A stretch of DNA of 64,000 nt from CAWANF01 sp963783355 (GCA_963783355.1 CAWANF010000006.1:248001-312000); one strand, 5' to 3'. Shown: positions 54,757 through 64,000, counted from the stretch's first letter. The notes: a model not told the origin generated them from the letters alone. Translations and numbers: made by a program.

Positions 54757-55386
54757 CAATAAATTTTGCCTGATTTAATATTATTGGCTAATAAAAAAGG
54801 ATTAAGGGTTAGACATCAAATATAAGTATTTATTTCATTTTCGAATTCCATTTCCGAAAGATAAGTAAGTGGTTCGCTGCCAATTTGCAATCCAAACGCC
54901 CGCTATTTGTTTTTAAACTCTTTTTCCAATGCAATTGTTTTTTGATTTTTTATATGTAACCCCATTTTGTTTATAATTATTGTAATAAATCAGTTCCAAG
55001 TCTTCGTCAACAGTACATTGTAATATTTATTTAATGTTGAACCATTTTGTTCATATTACTATTCCACATAAAACACTCTCAGTATACAATACATAATTAT
55101 ACAGATATGTATTGTATACAACGAAGAATTACATACCACTGCAATTTGACAAATCCATTTACATATTTATAATATGTTATCGTTATCGTATGAATTGTTT
55201 CAAACACAATATTTACAAAATCCAGATAAACATAAGGAAATGGAGGATGAGAAATATCGATTTAATAAACTTGTAAATATTAGTTAATAAATATGACGAT
55301 ACCCGTTTTATAGTAATTAAATCCCTATCATTTTAATGTATAAACAGAGTCGGTAACTAATTTTTTTTGAGAGACATATCGTATTC
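54757..55386. other. Long divergent intergenic region with palindrome and repeats
   Basis: About 630 AT-rich bases separate the DUF3857 gene from the lipoprotein gene. They hold a 14-bp perfect inverted repeat (55082-55119) and two copies of CCATTTTGTT (54962-54971 and 55042-55051) 80 bases apart. No coding frame of note, and no tRNA-like fold, was found. A non-coding RNA or a regulatory site for the two flanking genes is possible. Confidence 0.5.
55082..55119. promoter_or_regulatory. Perfect 14-bp inverted repeat, possible operator or RNA hairpin
   Basis: GTATACAATACATA (55082-55095) and TATGTATTGTATAC (55106-55119) are perfect reverse complements separated by ten bases. With no T run after either arm it does not look like a standard terminator. 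It lies about 270 bases before the lipoprotein gene and 330 before the DUF3857 gene. Confidence 0.4.
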
Positions 55387-56424
55387 ATGAAGTCTATTCG
55401 TCATATAATATTAATGCTTTTTGTCGGTTTACTTGCTATTTCTTGTAATCGCTCTGCGCACTATGTGACATTGACGGGTAAATTTAATCATTTTGATACG
55501 GATAGCATTGCAGTCTGTACATTTTCTAACCGTAACGTTCTGAATAATTATAAAGAGTACAAATCAGCGTTAGATGAAGATGCCTCATTTAAATTAAGAG
55601 TTCCTGTTGATACGGCTACCGTTCTGTTTCTGGATATTGCTCACACTCATTACCCGGTATATGTTGAACCGGGACAAAAAATAACTTTATCGCTCGACCA
55701 GAATACATATCCGAATTCTGTTAAAGTTCATGCCAATAATTCTACACTGAACAGTCAGTACAACAATTCATATCAATATTATCAATTCCAGGATCAGAAA
55801 GTGCAGGCAGCTATTGATAATGCTCTGCCTGATTTTTTAAAGGGCGATGCCAGTGAAATTTTAAAGCTTGAGAAGCTCCGCATTCGTATTGCCATGGAAG
55901 ATTTCTCAAATACCCCATTTGATATTTATGCGTTCAAAGCAATGGGTGACTACATCATTCGCAGCCTGGAAAACATTAATAACCGTAAATACAAAAATGC
56001 GTTAGCATTGGAGAAAAATCGGGATAAAATTCTTGATGAAGCCAATGAGATGGGTTTCTTCACTATTCATTCTCTGGTGGCACAACAAGAAAAACTTGAT
56101 GATTTTATAAACGAATATATGCTGAGCTATAAAATCGAAAGTTCTCGGTATTCCGATGCAGACTCAAAGTTAAACGATTACAACAAGGAAAATCACAATA
56201 CAAATAAAAGCATCTATCGAATCGCAACGGCTGACTTATTGGAGCATATATCTAATAGAAAGGCGAAAGATTATTTAGCCCTGTGTTTAAATTCACATCA
56301 CAACGACAGTACGGCAATCATAAAAAGCCGTGAAAAACGATTTGAAGAATTTGTTTCCCGCTTTTCCAATCGCTCTAGCTATGTTAACTACCTCCAAATG
56401 ATGATAGGGAAAGAAAAAAATTAA
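55387..56424 (+). CDS. Lipoprotein with DUF4369-like N-terminal domain
   Basis: A 345-residue protein with a lipoprotein signal (AISC, acylated Cys at residue 20). The N-terminal 100 residues are beta-rich (VTLTGKFNHFDTDSIAVCTF and YPVYVEPGQKITLSLDQNT), resembling the DUF4369 domain found upstream of thioredoxin domains in Bacteroidota envelope disulfide-isomerase proteins. The rest is helical and highly charged, with no CxxC, so the thioredoxin part is missing. The function is unknown; a surface- or periplasm-facing role is inferred. It is followed after 163 bases by an M16 peptidase gene. Confidence 0.68.
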   Translation: MKSIRHIILMLFVGLLAISCNRSAHYVTLTGKFNHFDTDSIAVCTFSNRNVLNNYKEYKSALDEDASFKLRVPVDTATVLFLDIAHTHYPVYVEPGQKITLSLDQNTYPNSVKVHANNSTLNSQYNNSYQYYQFQDQKVQAAIDNALPDFLKGDASEILKLEKLRIRIAMEDFSNTPFDIYAFKAMGDYIIRSLENINNRKYKNALALEKNRDKILDEANEMGFFTIHSLVAQQEKLDDFINEYMLSYKIESSRYSDADSKLNDYNKENHNTNKSIYRIATADLLEHISNRKAKDYLALCLNSHHNDSTAIIKSREKRFEEFVSRFSNRSSYVNYLQMMIGKEKN

Positions 56425-56587
56425 CTGCCGGTCCTCCTTTCCCGAAATATTCTGATTCACTACTTTAGTTTATTACCATTAGGTATGAAGTAATACCATC
56501 CTATTAATCATTACGTTTGGTTTTATTTCATATTTATATAATTTTATCCCTATCTATCAATCAAAACTAAAATTAAATTCATCATTT

Positions 56588-58090
56588 ATGAGAACGCTCT
56601 ATCTACGCGCAACAATTTTAATTTTTGCGACATTAGGAATTGTTTCATCCGCATATTCCCAAAATCTGGAGACCTTCGAAAAGAACGTCACGGAATTCAC
56701 ACTCGACAATGGGTTTACCTTCATCATTGTCAAACGCAGCGCCGCACCGGTTGTAAGTTTTGTCACTTATGTGAACGCTGGGTCGGTAAATGAACCTTAT
56801 GGAAAAAGCGGGATTGCACATGTTTTTGAACACATGGCATTCAAGGGAACTCACGACATAGGAACAAAAGACTGGGCTCAGGAGAAACCTGTATTAGCCT
56901 CTGAAGATTCAGCGTATCAGTCATGGTTTCGTTATTCTTCTATCGAAAATCCCGATTCCACTCTTTTAAAACAAAAGTGGATGGCATTTAAAAAATATGA
57001 AGGTGATGCTCAGCAATATGTTAAGAATAATGAATTTGCCCAGATTGTCGATGTAAACGGCGGGGTGCAAATGAATGCCCAAACCGGTGCCGATCAAACA
57101 GTTTATTTCTACAGCCTGCCGGAAAACAAAGCAGAGCTCTGGTTCAGCCTGGAATCTGATCGTTTTAAAAATCCTGTTTTCAGAGAGTTTTATAAAGAAA
57201 AAAACGTAATTATGGAAGAACGCCGCATGCGTACTGACACGAGTCCCATCGGACGTTTAATTGAAGAATTCCTGTCTGTTGCCTATACGGCGAGCCATTA
57301 TGGTGTTCCAACCATTGGATGGCCATCAGATATCCTTTCGACTACAATGGCCGATACTTATAAGTTTTTCAACGATTATTATGTACCCTCTAATATCACT
57401 TTTGCTATCGTCGGTGATGTTGACCCGGTAAAAATGAAAATGATGGCAGAGGAATATTTTGGTACATTCCCCAAACATTCACATGCCCCCCTAATGACAA
57501 CCAAAGAACCGTCCCAACGCGGGGAACGCCGGTTCGTAATGACAGAAAAAGCACAACCGTGGTACCTGGCTGGCTATCATACAGTTGCATCTGATAATCC
57601 TGACGCCAAACCACTGGAAATGCTGGCAACAATCCTGTCATCCGGGCGCACATCTATTTTATACAAAAAAATGGTTGAAGAGGATCAAATTGCATTAAAT
57701 GTTGGAGCTTTTAACGGATTTCCCGGCGATAAATATTCCTCGTTATTTATCACTTATGTTATTCCGAACCGGGGGGTTTCCATGAATAAAATCGAACAGG
57801 TACTGGATAAAGAAATTCAAAAAGTTAAAGACGGAAATATCACACAGGAAGAGCTGGACCGGGCTCGAACAAATGCACGGGCTAATCTGGTCAGAAGCAT
57901 GGCATCAAACCTTGGACTTGCCCAGGAATTAGCACAGATACAGGCTCAGACAGGCAGTTGGAAAAACCTTTTCAAAGATTTGGATCGATTGAATCAGGTT
58001 ACCATACAGGATGTTCAGCGTGTGGCTCGCAAATACATGGTCACGTCCAACAGAACGGTTGGCATTCTGCAAACAGCAGTCAGCCGTTAA
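56588..58090 (+). CDS. M16 family zinc metallopeptidase, active subunit
   Basis: A 500-residue exported protein with a signal peptide (core about 8-21, cleavage near AYSQN) and an M16 (pitrilysin/insulinase) fold. The inverted zinc motif HVFEH (residues 78-82 in GIAHVFEHMAFKGTH) carries the ligands His78 and His82 with catalytic Glu81, and the distal Glu ligand is at 210/211 in VIMEERRM. The C-terminal half is the second structural domain. It presumably degrades short peptides in the envelope. It pairs with the inactive M16 protein encoded 53 bases downstream, a standard arrangement in which two halves form a clamp. Confidence 0.9.
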   Translation: MRTLYLRATILIFATLGIVSSAYSQNLETFEKNVTEFTLDNGFTFIIVKRSAAPVVSFVTYVNAGSVNEPYGKSGIAHVFEHMAFKGTHDIGTKDWAQEKPVLASEDSAYQSWFRYSSIENPDSTLLKQKWMAFKKYEGDAQQYVKNNEFAQIVDVNGGVQMNAQTGADQTVYFYSLPENKAELWFSLESDRFKNPVFREFYKEKNVIMEERRMRTDTSPIGRLIEEFLSVAYTASHYGVPTIGWPSDILSTTMADTYKFFNDYYVPSNITFAIVGDVDPVKMKMMAEEYFGTFPKHSHAPLMTTKEPSQRGERRFVMTEKAQPWYLAGYHTVASDNPDAKPLEMLATILSSGRTSILYKKMVEEDQIALNVGAFNGFPGDKYSSLFITYVIPNRGVSMNKIEQVLDKEIQKVKDGNITQEELDRARTNARANLVRSMASNLGLAQELAQIQAQTGSWKNLFKDLDRLNQVTIQDVQRVARKYMVTSNRTVGILQTAVSR

Positions 58091-58143
58091 GTTGAATATT
58101 CAGCTCGGTCATTTATCACCTTTTAGATCAAATCAAGAGACTT

Positions 58144-59571
58144 ATGAAAAATTTAAAATTAATTCTTCTACTGGTACTATCATTTGGCTTTACTTCGGTC
58201 ATGGCTCAAAAGCGATATGATCAACTTACTTATCCAAAGTTAAAGGCCTATGAGATACCTAATATTGAGACTTTCACACTGAATAACGGAATAAAATTTT
58301 ACCTGGTTCAGGATGATGAATTGCCCCTCATTAATGTTCATGTCATGCTTCGTTCCGGTTCTTTGTTGGACCCGGCAGACAAAACAGGCCTGGCGGAAAT
58401 GACCGCCAGTGTTATGAGAGACGGAGGTTCTGTTAAATACCCCGCGAATGTTTTAAACAAAATTCTGGAGGATAAAGCGGCCCATTTCACACTCGGTATG
58501 AATTTCACATCCGGCTCCGCTAATCTGAATCTTCTCAAGGAAGATTTCGACACTATTCTTCCAGTCTTCATTGATGTATTGGAACACCCGGCATTTCCGG
58601 ATGATAAAATTGACTTGAACAGGAAACAATTAAAAAGCCTGATATCCAGGAGAAACGATAATAACCAGGAAATCGCCGATCGGGAATTTAGTCGAAATAT
58701 ATATGGAGAAAATTCTGTTTATGGCCGGTTAGAACAATATCAAACCATAGACAATATCACGAAATCGGATCTCATAAATTTCCATAAACAAGCATTCTCC
58801 GGCAGAAATATGATGATCGGGGTTGTTGGAGATTTCGATTTTAAGACGATGAAGAAAAAACTGCAAAAAGCTTTCAGGAACGTTCCCGCCGGCCACCGGA
58901 CAAATTTACAGTTTCCTAAAGTTGATTACCATTTCTCTCAAGCGGTCAGCTTAATAAACAAACCGGATGCCAACCAAAGTGTCGTTTATATGGGACATCT
59001 TGGCGGGCTTCGGAAAAACCCCGATTATGCTGCTCTGCAATTGATGAATGAAGTCCTGAGCGGTGGATTTTCAGGTTTATTGATGCAGCATGTCAGAACC
59101 GATTTAGGCCTTGCTTATGCTGTATTCGGTACATATGAAAGTAATGTTTTCTACCCGGGGATCTTCTATACAGGGGTATTAACCAAGAGCTCAACCACTT
59201 CGGAAGCCATCGATGCAATCCGTAATGAAATCAAACGCTTACAAAATGAACCAATAACTGACAAAAGACTTAACGATGTTAAAGATCAATTTCTGAATTC
59301 ACTGGTCTTCCGTTACGACACTAAATCCAAAATTCTGAATCAAAGAATGTATTACGACTATACAGGATTACCGGAAGACACCTTTGACAAGTTTGTTGGA
59401 AATGTTAAAAAAGTCTCAATATCCGATATTCAAAGAGTGGCTCAAAAATATCTAAAACCCGATCAACTTCGGATTCTTGTCGTAGGAAATGGTAATGCAA
59501 TCGGGACACAGCTTAATAAATACGGAACGGTTAAAAACATCGATATAACTATTCCCGAAGCCGGATCTTAA
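58144..59571 (+). CDS. M16 family peptidase-like protein, inactive subunit
   Basis: A 475-residue exported protein (signal core about 4-19, cleavage near VMAQK) of the M16 family. Where the active partner has HxxEH it reads GLAEMTASVMRDGG, so the zinc site is lost. Otherwise the fold is kept, with NRKQLKSLISRRNDN and GLAYAVFGTYES. Inactive M16 subunits form the second half of a clamp with an active one, as in mitochondrial processing peptidase and bacterial SPH-type pairs. It follows the active subunit gene by 53 bases and is terminated by a strong hairpin. Confidence 0.88.
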   Translation: MKNLKLILLLVLSFGFTSVMAQKRYDQLTYPKLKAYEIPNIETFTLNNGIKFYLVQDDELPLINVHVMLRSGSLLDPADKTGLAEMTASVMRDGGSVKYPANVLNKILEDKAAHFTLGMNFTSGSANLNLLKEDFDTILPVFIDVLEHPAFPDDKIDLNRKQLKSLISRRNDNNQEIADREFSRNIYGENSVYGRLEQYQTIDNITKSDLINFHKQAFSGRNMMIGVVGDFDFKTMKKKLQKAFRNVPAGHRTNLQFPKVDYHFSQAVSLINKPDANQSVVYMGHLGGLRKNPDYAALQLMNEVLSGGFSGLLMQHVRTDLGLAYAVFGTYESNVFYPGIFYTGVLTKSSTTSEAIDAIRNEIKRLQNEPITDKRLNDVKDQFLNSLVFRYDTKSKILNQRMYYDYTGLPEDTFDKFVGNVKKVSISDIQRVAQKYLKPDQLRILVVGNGNAIGTQLNKYGTVKNIDITIPEAGS

Positions 59572-59603
59572 ATTAGATTTTAAATAAGAAGTGAATCGTT
59601 ACA

Positions 59604-59634
59604 GAAAAGGCCGTCAATATCACGGCCTTTTTTA
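59604..59634. terminator. Bidirectional terminator between the M16 pair and pyrC
   Basis: AAAAGGCCGT (59605-59614) pairs with ACGGCCTTTT (59622-59631) around CAATATC, with T residues on the plus strand after it and on the minus strand after its other arm. It can serve both the M16 unit and the convergent pyrC. Confidence 0.88.
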
Positions 59635-59645
59635 ATTTCTGATTT

Positions 59646-60938
59646 TTAAATGGTGTTTAGAACAAACCGGCCTTTGTTGTAAATAGCTTCTGCCCTTCCT
59701 TTTAACGTGGCACCAACATACGGTGAGTTAATCGATTTCGATTTAATATGTTTTTGCTCAAAGGTCCATTCTTCATCGGTATTGAAGAACGTGAGATTAG
59801 CCTCAGCACCGACTTCTACTACCGGTTTATTGAGATGAAGTATTTTCCTGGGATTATCGACCATTTTGGCAATAAGATCGGGCAATGTCAGTGATTTTTC
59901 ATGAAATAACCTTTTCGAACTTATTCCCCAGGAAGTTTCCAGTCCGATAATTCCATTTGGCGCATAAAAAAATTCCACATCTTTTTCCTCAATCGCGTGC
60001 GGGGCATGATCGGTACAAATCACATCAATCGTTCCGTCTTTCAATCCCTCAATTACCGCCAGGCGATCTTCTTCCGGTCGTAAAGGCGGGTGCATCTTGC
60101 AATTCGTATCAAAGTTACGGCGTTCAATCTCCTCGTCGGTCAGGTCGAAATGATGGGTACAAACTTCGGTTGTCACATTGATGCCTTTCTTTTTTGCGTC
60201 TCGTACGAGTTCAACACCGCGAGCCGTACTGATATGAGCCACATGAATATGTCCACCGGTCAGCTCGGCAAGTAAAATATCGCGCGCAATCATGACCTCC
60301 TCGGCAATTCCCGGTGTTCCAGGTACTCCAAGACGTGCAGAAACCCTCCCTTCGTTCATATATCCGGGGCGTGATAAATCCAGGTCTTCTTCGTGATTGA
60401 TAATTGGCATATTCAGCATGGAAGAATATTCCAATGCGATACGCATAATTTTTGAATTATATACCGGGTCGCCATCGTCGCTAAATGCGACGGCACCGCC
60501 TTCTTTCAAATCCGCCATCTCACTGATGCTCTTTCCTTTTCGTTCTTTAGAGACGCAGGCAATGGGATGAACGGTCACCGGTAGTGATTTGGATTTATTG
60601 ATGACAAATTCCACAACGTCCCGCGTATGGATAGGAGGATTTGTGTTCGGCATACATGCAACCGCAGTAAATCCACCGAAAGCAGCGGCATTACAGCCCG
60701 ATTCAATCGTTTCCTTATGCTCATATCCTGGTTCCCTGAGATGCACATGCATATCCATCCATCCGCCCGACACAAAGGCACCTTTAAAATCATGTACCGG
60801 TTCGTTCTCTGCTTTTAGATTTTCACTTATCTCAACAATTTTCCCATTTCGAACGCGGATATCAACCGGTTTATCATTTATCTGTTTGGAATCAACAATC
60901 TTAAGATTTTTAAAAAGGTAATCAGGTGCTAGACTCAT
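59646..60938 (-). CDS. pyrC: Dihydroorotase (class I)
   Basis: A 430-residue amidohydrolase that cyclises carbamoyl aspartate to dihydroorotate in pyrimidine synthesis. The HxH motif DMHVHLREPG (H64, H66) binds zinc. Further ligand segments are INHEED, HVAHIST and CTDHAPH. The position usually taken by the carboxylated Lys reads AFSDDGDP, with Asp, as in other class I bacterial dihydroorotases. The C-terminal segment is the composite beta domain. The gene stands alone on the minus strand, convergent with the M16 pair and divergent from the Rieske-FAD gene. Confidence 0.94.
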   Translation of the reverse strand: MSLAPDYLFKNLKIVDSKQINDKPVDIRVRNGKIVEISENLKAENEPVHDFKGAFVSGGWMDMHVHLREPGYEHKETIESGCNAAAFGGFTAVACMPNTNPPIHTRDVVEFVINKSKSLPVTVHPIACVSKERKGKSISEMADLKEGGAVAFSDDGDPVYNSKIMRIALEYSSMLNMPIINHEEDLDLSRPGYMNEGRVSARLGVPGTPGIAEEVMIARDILLAELTGGHIHVAHISTARGVELVRDAKKKGINVTTEVCTHHFDLTDEEIERRNFDTNCKMHPPLRPEEDRLAVIEGLKDGTIDVICTDHAPHAIEEKDVEFFYAPNGIIGLETSWGISSKRLFHEKSLTLPDLIAKMVDNPRKILHLNKPVVEVGAEANLTFFNTDEEWTFEQKHIKSKSINSPYVGATLKGRAEAIYNKGRFVLNTI

Positions 60939-61183
60939 TTTCGTATTTTGATGGATTTATAGCCGGTGCAATTTATTGTATTTCTTCGAGACAGACCAAT
61001 AAGAATTAATCATTAATCCGGTTTTCATGATATTTTTATTTCAATCTGCTTCTTCTGCCTAAAAAATAGTAAAAATTCTAAACTGGTATCCATATGGAAT
61101 TGATATAAAACAACTTTCGTTACATTGGATAGAAGTACAAACCCAGATTTTATCATCATTATTAAGAAATGGAGACTGATTTT

Positions 61184-62779
61184 ATGAGTATCCGAAATAT
61201 TACTGTAGCTAAAATTAACGAATTAGCTGATAATGAAATGAAAGAAATCACCCTAGACGGTGATAATAAAATATTATTAAGTAAATATATGGGAAAATAC
61301 TATGCTACCGGCGCTAAATGTACTCACTATGGCGCTCCATTAGCAACAGGTGTATGCCAAAACGGGCATGTTATCTGCCCCTGGCATCATGCCGTTTTTA
61401 ATTTACAATCGGGTGACAGCGAGGAACCGCCTGCTCTTGACGCCCTGGCTCATTTTGATGTCCATGTCAAAGGTGATGATGTCGTTGTATCAATACCCGA
61501 TGATTTTTCGGGGCGCAGACAACATGGGATGAGCCGGCTAAATTCTATTCAGGACGACCGGCATTTTGTTATTGTCGGTGCCGGAGCAGCTGGCGAAGCA
61601 GCCGTAGAAACATTGCGCAGAGCCGGTTATGAGGGGAAAATTACGATGATCACCAGGGAAGACCGCATCCCCTATGATCGACCGAACCTGAGCAAAGAAT
61701 ACCTGAGCGGCGATGCACCAGACGAATGGATGCCACTGAGAGGCAAAGCTTTCTACAAAAACCTGGATGTCGTCCTTATGACCGGGAAAGAAGTTGTTGA
61801 GGTACAAAAAGATAAAAACAGGATCTTGTTGGGTGATAATACCAACATTGAATATGACGCCTTATTATTAGCGACCGGAGGAATAGCCAGAACACTTAAT
61901 ATTCCCGGAACTAATCTCGATAATATTTTTACGCTTCGGTCCTTTGATGATGCTGATGATATCATTCACAGCCTGGATAAAGCAAAAAAGGCCGTTGTAA
62001 TCGGATCGAGTTTTATAGGATTGGAAGCAGCCTCAAGTCTGAGGAAACGAGGTATAGATGTCACTGTCACCGGACCTGAGGATGTCCCTTTTGAAAAAGT
62101 ATTTGGACCGGAAATCGGGAAATGGATTAAGAATTCTCATGAATCCAACGGGTTAGTATTTCATCCCGGCACAACAGCGAAGGCTTTTCACGGGAATAAA
62201 TCCGTTGAATCTGTGGAGTTAAAGGATGGAACAATACTTCAGGCTGATCTTGTAATTGTTGGTATTGGGGTTAAACCGGCAACCAGTTTTCTGAAGAATT
62301 TTAATTTAAATGATGATGGCAGTATCACGGTTGATCAATATCTTTCCGTTGATGATAATCTGTTCGCAGCCGGAGACATCGCCCGCTACCCTGACTGGAG
62401 AACCGAAACTTCCGTACGAATTGAGCACTGGCGTCTTGCGCAGCAACATGGCCGGATTGCGGCACATAATATGCTTGGGCATCGAATACCTTTTAAAAGC
62501 ATCCCGTTCTTCTGGACCGATCAGGGCTCCGTTCACATGCAATATGTCGGGCACGCTACCGATTGGGATGAAATCGTAATGGATGGAAGCTTAGAAAAGG
62601 GAGATTTCATCGCTTATTATTTAAAGGATAAGAAAATCCTGGCAGCAGCATCTCCAAACCGCGAAAAAGAAATAGCTGCTATCCAGGAACTCATGCAGAT
62701 TGATAAATTGCCCTCTGCTGAATCCATTAAAAATAAATCGAAAGAAATTTTGAATACACTCAAAAGCTTATCGGTATAA
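61184..62779 (+). CDS. Rieske-domain FAD-dependent pyridine nucleotide-disulfide oxidoreductase (AIFM3-like)
   Basis: A 531-residue fusion: an N-terminal Rieske ferredoxin domain (about 1-105) with C46/H48 (CTH) and C65/H68 (CPWH), then a FAD/NAD-dependent reductase with VIVGAGAAGEAA for FAD, VVIGSSFIGLEAASSL for NAD and FAAGDIARYPD at the FAD-binding end. A C-terminal reductase dimerisation domain follows. The fold resembles AIFM3 and the ferredoxin reductases of oxygenase systems. Electron partner and substrate are unknown. I chose the ATG at 61184, preceded by GGAG at 61171-61174, rather than the ATG at 61169. It is alone and closed by a terminator. Confidence 0.88.
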   Translation: MSIRNITVAKINELADNEMKEITLDGDNKILLSKYMGKYYATGAKCTHYGAPLATGVCQNGHVICPWHHAVFNLQSGDSEEPPALDALAHFDVHVKGDDVVVSIPDDFSGRRQHGMSRLNSIQDDRHFVIVGAGAAGEAAVETLRRAGYEGKITMITREDRIPYDRPNLSKEYLSGDAPDEWMPLRGKAFYKNLDVVLMTGKEVVEVQKDKNRILLGDNTNIEYDALLLATGGIARTLNIPGTNLDNIFTLRSFDDADDIIHSLDKAKKAVVIGSSFIGLEAASSLRKRGIDVTVTGPEDVPFEKVFGPEIGKWIKNSHESNGLVFHPGTTAKAFHGNKSVESVELKDGTILQADLVIVGIGVKPATSFLKNFNLNDDGSITVDQYLSVDDNLFAAGDIARYPDWRTETSVRIEHWRLAQQHGRIAAHNMLGHRIPFKSIPFFWTDQGSVHMQYVGHATDWDEIVMDGSLEKGDFIAYYLKDKKILAAASPNREKEIAAIQELMQIDKLPSAESIKNKSKEILNTLKSLSV

Positions 62780-62910
62780 GTCATTCATTACAATACTATT
62801 ACAATCATTTAAAACAAATGATAAAAGTTTATAATAATGATGTAATAAATTAAAATAGGTGGCGTTATATAAACAAAGATTGACACAATCCTCCTTAAAT
62901 ACCCCTCCAC

Positions 62911-62950
62911 AAATTCAAGCCGGCCAACCCCTGACCGGCTTGAATTTTTT
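62911..62950 (+). terminator. Strong terminator after the Rieske-FAD gene
   Basis: AAATTCAAGCCGG (62911-62923) pairs perfectly with CCGGCTTGAATTT (62935-62947) around an 11-base loop, followed by more T residues. It lies about 130 bases after the stop and just before the exonuclease gene. Confidence 0.88.
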
Positions 62951-63016
62951 TTATCAATCAACTTTACCTTATTATTCCAGAAATACGAATCCCAGAACAA
63001 CGGATAATATTATATA

Positions 63017-64000
63017 GTGAGTGAAGAGCTTTTACAAATTCCCAGCGTTTCTGAGCTGACTTCAGAAATTAAAACCCTCCTGGAGAGCAATTTTTTTGAT
63101 GTTGTCGTACAGGGTGAAGTTAGTCAGCCTAAAAAGAGTTCAAACGGGCATATTTATTTCACACTTAAAGACGATAAAGCTCAACTGCCCTGTGTTATCT
63201 GGCGAAGCCTCGCGGAGGCTCAAAATATTGAACTGGTACATGGGCAACATATCATCGTGGGAGGTAATGTTGAAGTATACGCACCCCACGGTCGATATCA
63301 GCTTATCGTTTCTATTGTAAAACAAGCCGGAGAAGGAGCCCTTCAAAAAGCCTTTGAGGAACTGAAACGTAAATTGATGGCCGAAGGCTTATTTGACGAA
63401 GCTCATAAGCGAAAATTACCGGCATTCCCAAAAATCATCGGGGTCATAACTTCAGCAACCAGTGCTGCTTTTCAGGACATCCGATCAACACTGGAAAAAA
63501 GATTCCCATTGGTTACGGTTAGGCTCTATCATGCCAGCGTTCAGGGCATTAACGCTGCCTCTGAAATCGTCAGGGGAATCAATTATTTTTCCAAAAAAAC
63601 AGCTGCAGATCTTTTAATTGTCGGCAGAGGCGGAGGTTCCCTTGAAGACTTATGGCCATTTAATGAAGAAGCTGTGGCAAGAGCAATTTATAACTGCAGC
63701 ATCCCGGTTATCAGTGCGGTCGGGCATGAAACAGATTTCAGTATTTCTGATTTTGTTGCAGATGTTCGTGCAGCCACGCCAACGCAAGCGGCATCAATCG
63801 CTGTGCCTGATATCAACGAACTTCGCTTTTATTCTGAGGATCTTGATAATCGGTTAAGAAACAATATCAATTTTATCGTGACAAGGCGTAAGGAAACCGT
63901 TGACCGCTTAATTCATGCACACGGGCTCATGGTTGTCAGGCAGAAAGTGCTCCATAAGCAGGAAATTCTGAACAACTTCCAATATCGAATGGAAAATTCC
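63017..64000 (+). CDS. xseA: Exodeoxyribonuclease VII large subunit (3' truncated)
   Basis: The first 328 codons of XseA; the gene runs off the window. The start is GTG, the first plausible initiator after an in-frame TAA at 63005. The N-terminal OB fold (about 1-100) binds single-stranded DNA: QGEVSQPKKSSNGHIYFTLKD, CVIWRS, GNVEVYAPHGRYQ. The catalytic core begins near residue 130 with KIIGVITSATSAAFQDI, and GRGGGSLEDLWPFNEE plus SAVGHETDFSISDFVADVRA are diagnostic. It degrades single-stranded DNA ends with the small subunit XseB. The remaining C-terminal coiled coil is outside the window. Confidence 0.96.
   Translation, partial: MSEELLQIPSVSELTSEIKTLLESNFFDVVVQGEVSQPKKSSNGHIYFTLKDDKAQLPCVIWRSLAEAQNIELVHGQHIIVGGNVEVYAPHGRYQLIVSIVKQAGEGALQKAFEELKRKLMAEGLFDEAHKRKLPAFPKIIGVITSATSAAFQDIRSTLEKRFPLVTVRLYHASVQGINAASEIVRGINYFSKKTAADLLIVGRGGGSLEDLWPFNEEAVARAIYNCSIPVISAVGHETDFSISDFVADVRAATPTQAASIAVPDINELRFYSEDLDNRLRNNINFIVTRRKETVDRLIHAHGLMVVRQKVLHKQEILNNFQYRMENS

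Noticed and set aside
1..64000. CRISPR arrays, insertion sequences or prophage
   Set aside because: No regularly spaced repeats, transposase or integrase motifs, or terminal inverted repeats flanking a gene were seen on either strand.

Overview
The window looks like a piece of a Bacteroidota chromosome. The evidence is the alternative complex III (actABCDEF) operon joined to a caa3-type oxidase operon, a fused alpha/beta 2-oxoacid dehydrogenase E1, a serine-palmitoyltransferase-like gene, DUF3109, TIGR02757/DUF2400 and DUF3857 proteins, an AccD without its zinc-finger cysteines, and several TAnnTTTG-like sequences in AT-rich gaps. The exact class is not certain; a marine or saline aerobe of the Balneolia/Rhodothermia/Bacteroidia range would fit. 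No phage, insertion sequence, CRISPR array, tRNA or rRNA was seen, so this is core-genome sequence with a few lineage-specific genes.

Region 1 (1-17.7 kb) is respiratory. After the end of an MBL-fold hydrolase come a diheme cytochrome c and, on the minus strand, a DUF420 (YozB/CtaM-like) oxidase-assembly protein. A long plus-strand operon follows: actA-actB-actC-actD-actE-actF, a small membrane protein, a SCO copper chaperone, then coxB-coxA-coxC-coxD. It carries electrons from quinol through complex III to oxygen. Heme A synthase (ctaA, minus) and heme O synthase (ctaB, plus) lie next to it. ActE and CoxB end in closely related cytochrome c domains, CoxA is of the A2 (YSHPxVY) type, and two ligands of the usual Mg/Mn site are replaced.

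Region 2 (17.7-29 kb, minus strand) holds fumC, an unusual DUF1573-cytochrome c fusion and a fused E1 2-oxoacid dehydrogenase in one tight run. Next come a GNAT-like protein and a serine-palmitoyltransferase-like enzyme (likely sphingolipid synthesis), and then three GT4 glycosyltransferases, two of them clear tandem paralogs.

Region 3 (29.4-44.4 kb) has an SDR epimerase coupled to a secreted propeller/Ig-like protein, mutY, a DUF2400 protein, an ABC-F ATPase, rpsU, radA, an LPG-flippase-like membrane protein, class I fructose-bisphosphate aldolase, a tRNA-dihydrouridine synthase, a methionine/glutamine-rich secreted coiled coil with a beta-barrel partner, and serS.

Region 4 (44.5-64 kb) has an Lrp/AsnC regulator, a frameshifted TIM-barrel-plus-membrane gene, rpoN, a DUF3109 protein, dprA, obgE, accD, tsaB, a DUF3857 protein with a degenerate transglutaminase, a 0.6-kb gap with a long palindrome, a DUF4369-like lipoprotein, an active/inactive M16 peptidase pair, pyrC, a Rieske-FAD reductase, and the start of xseA, which runs off the end. 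Strong hairpin terminators close several of these units.
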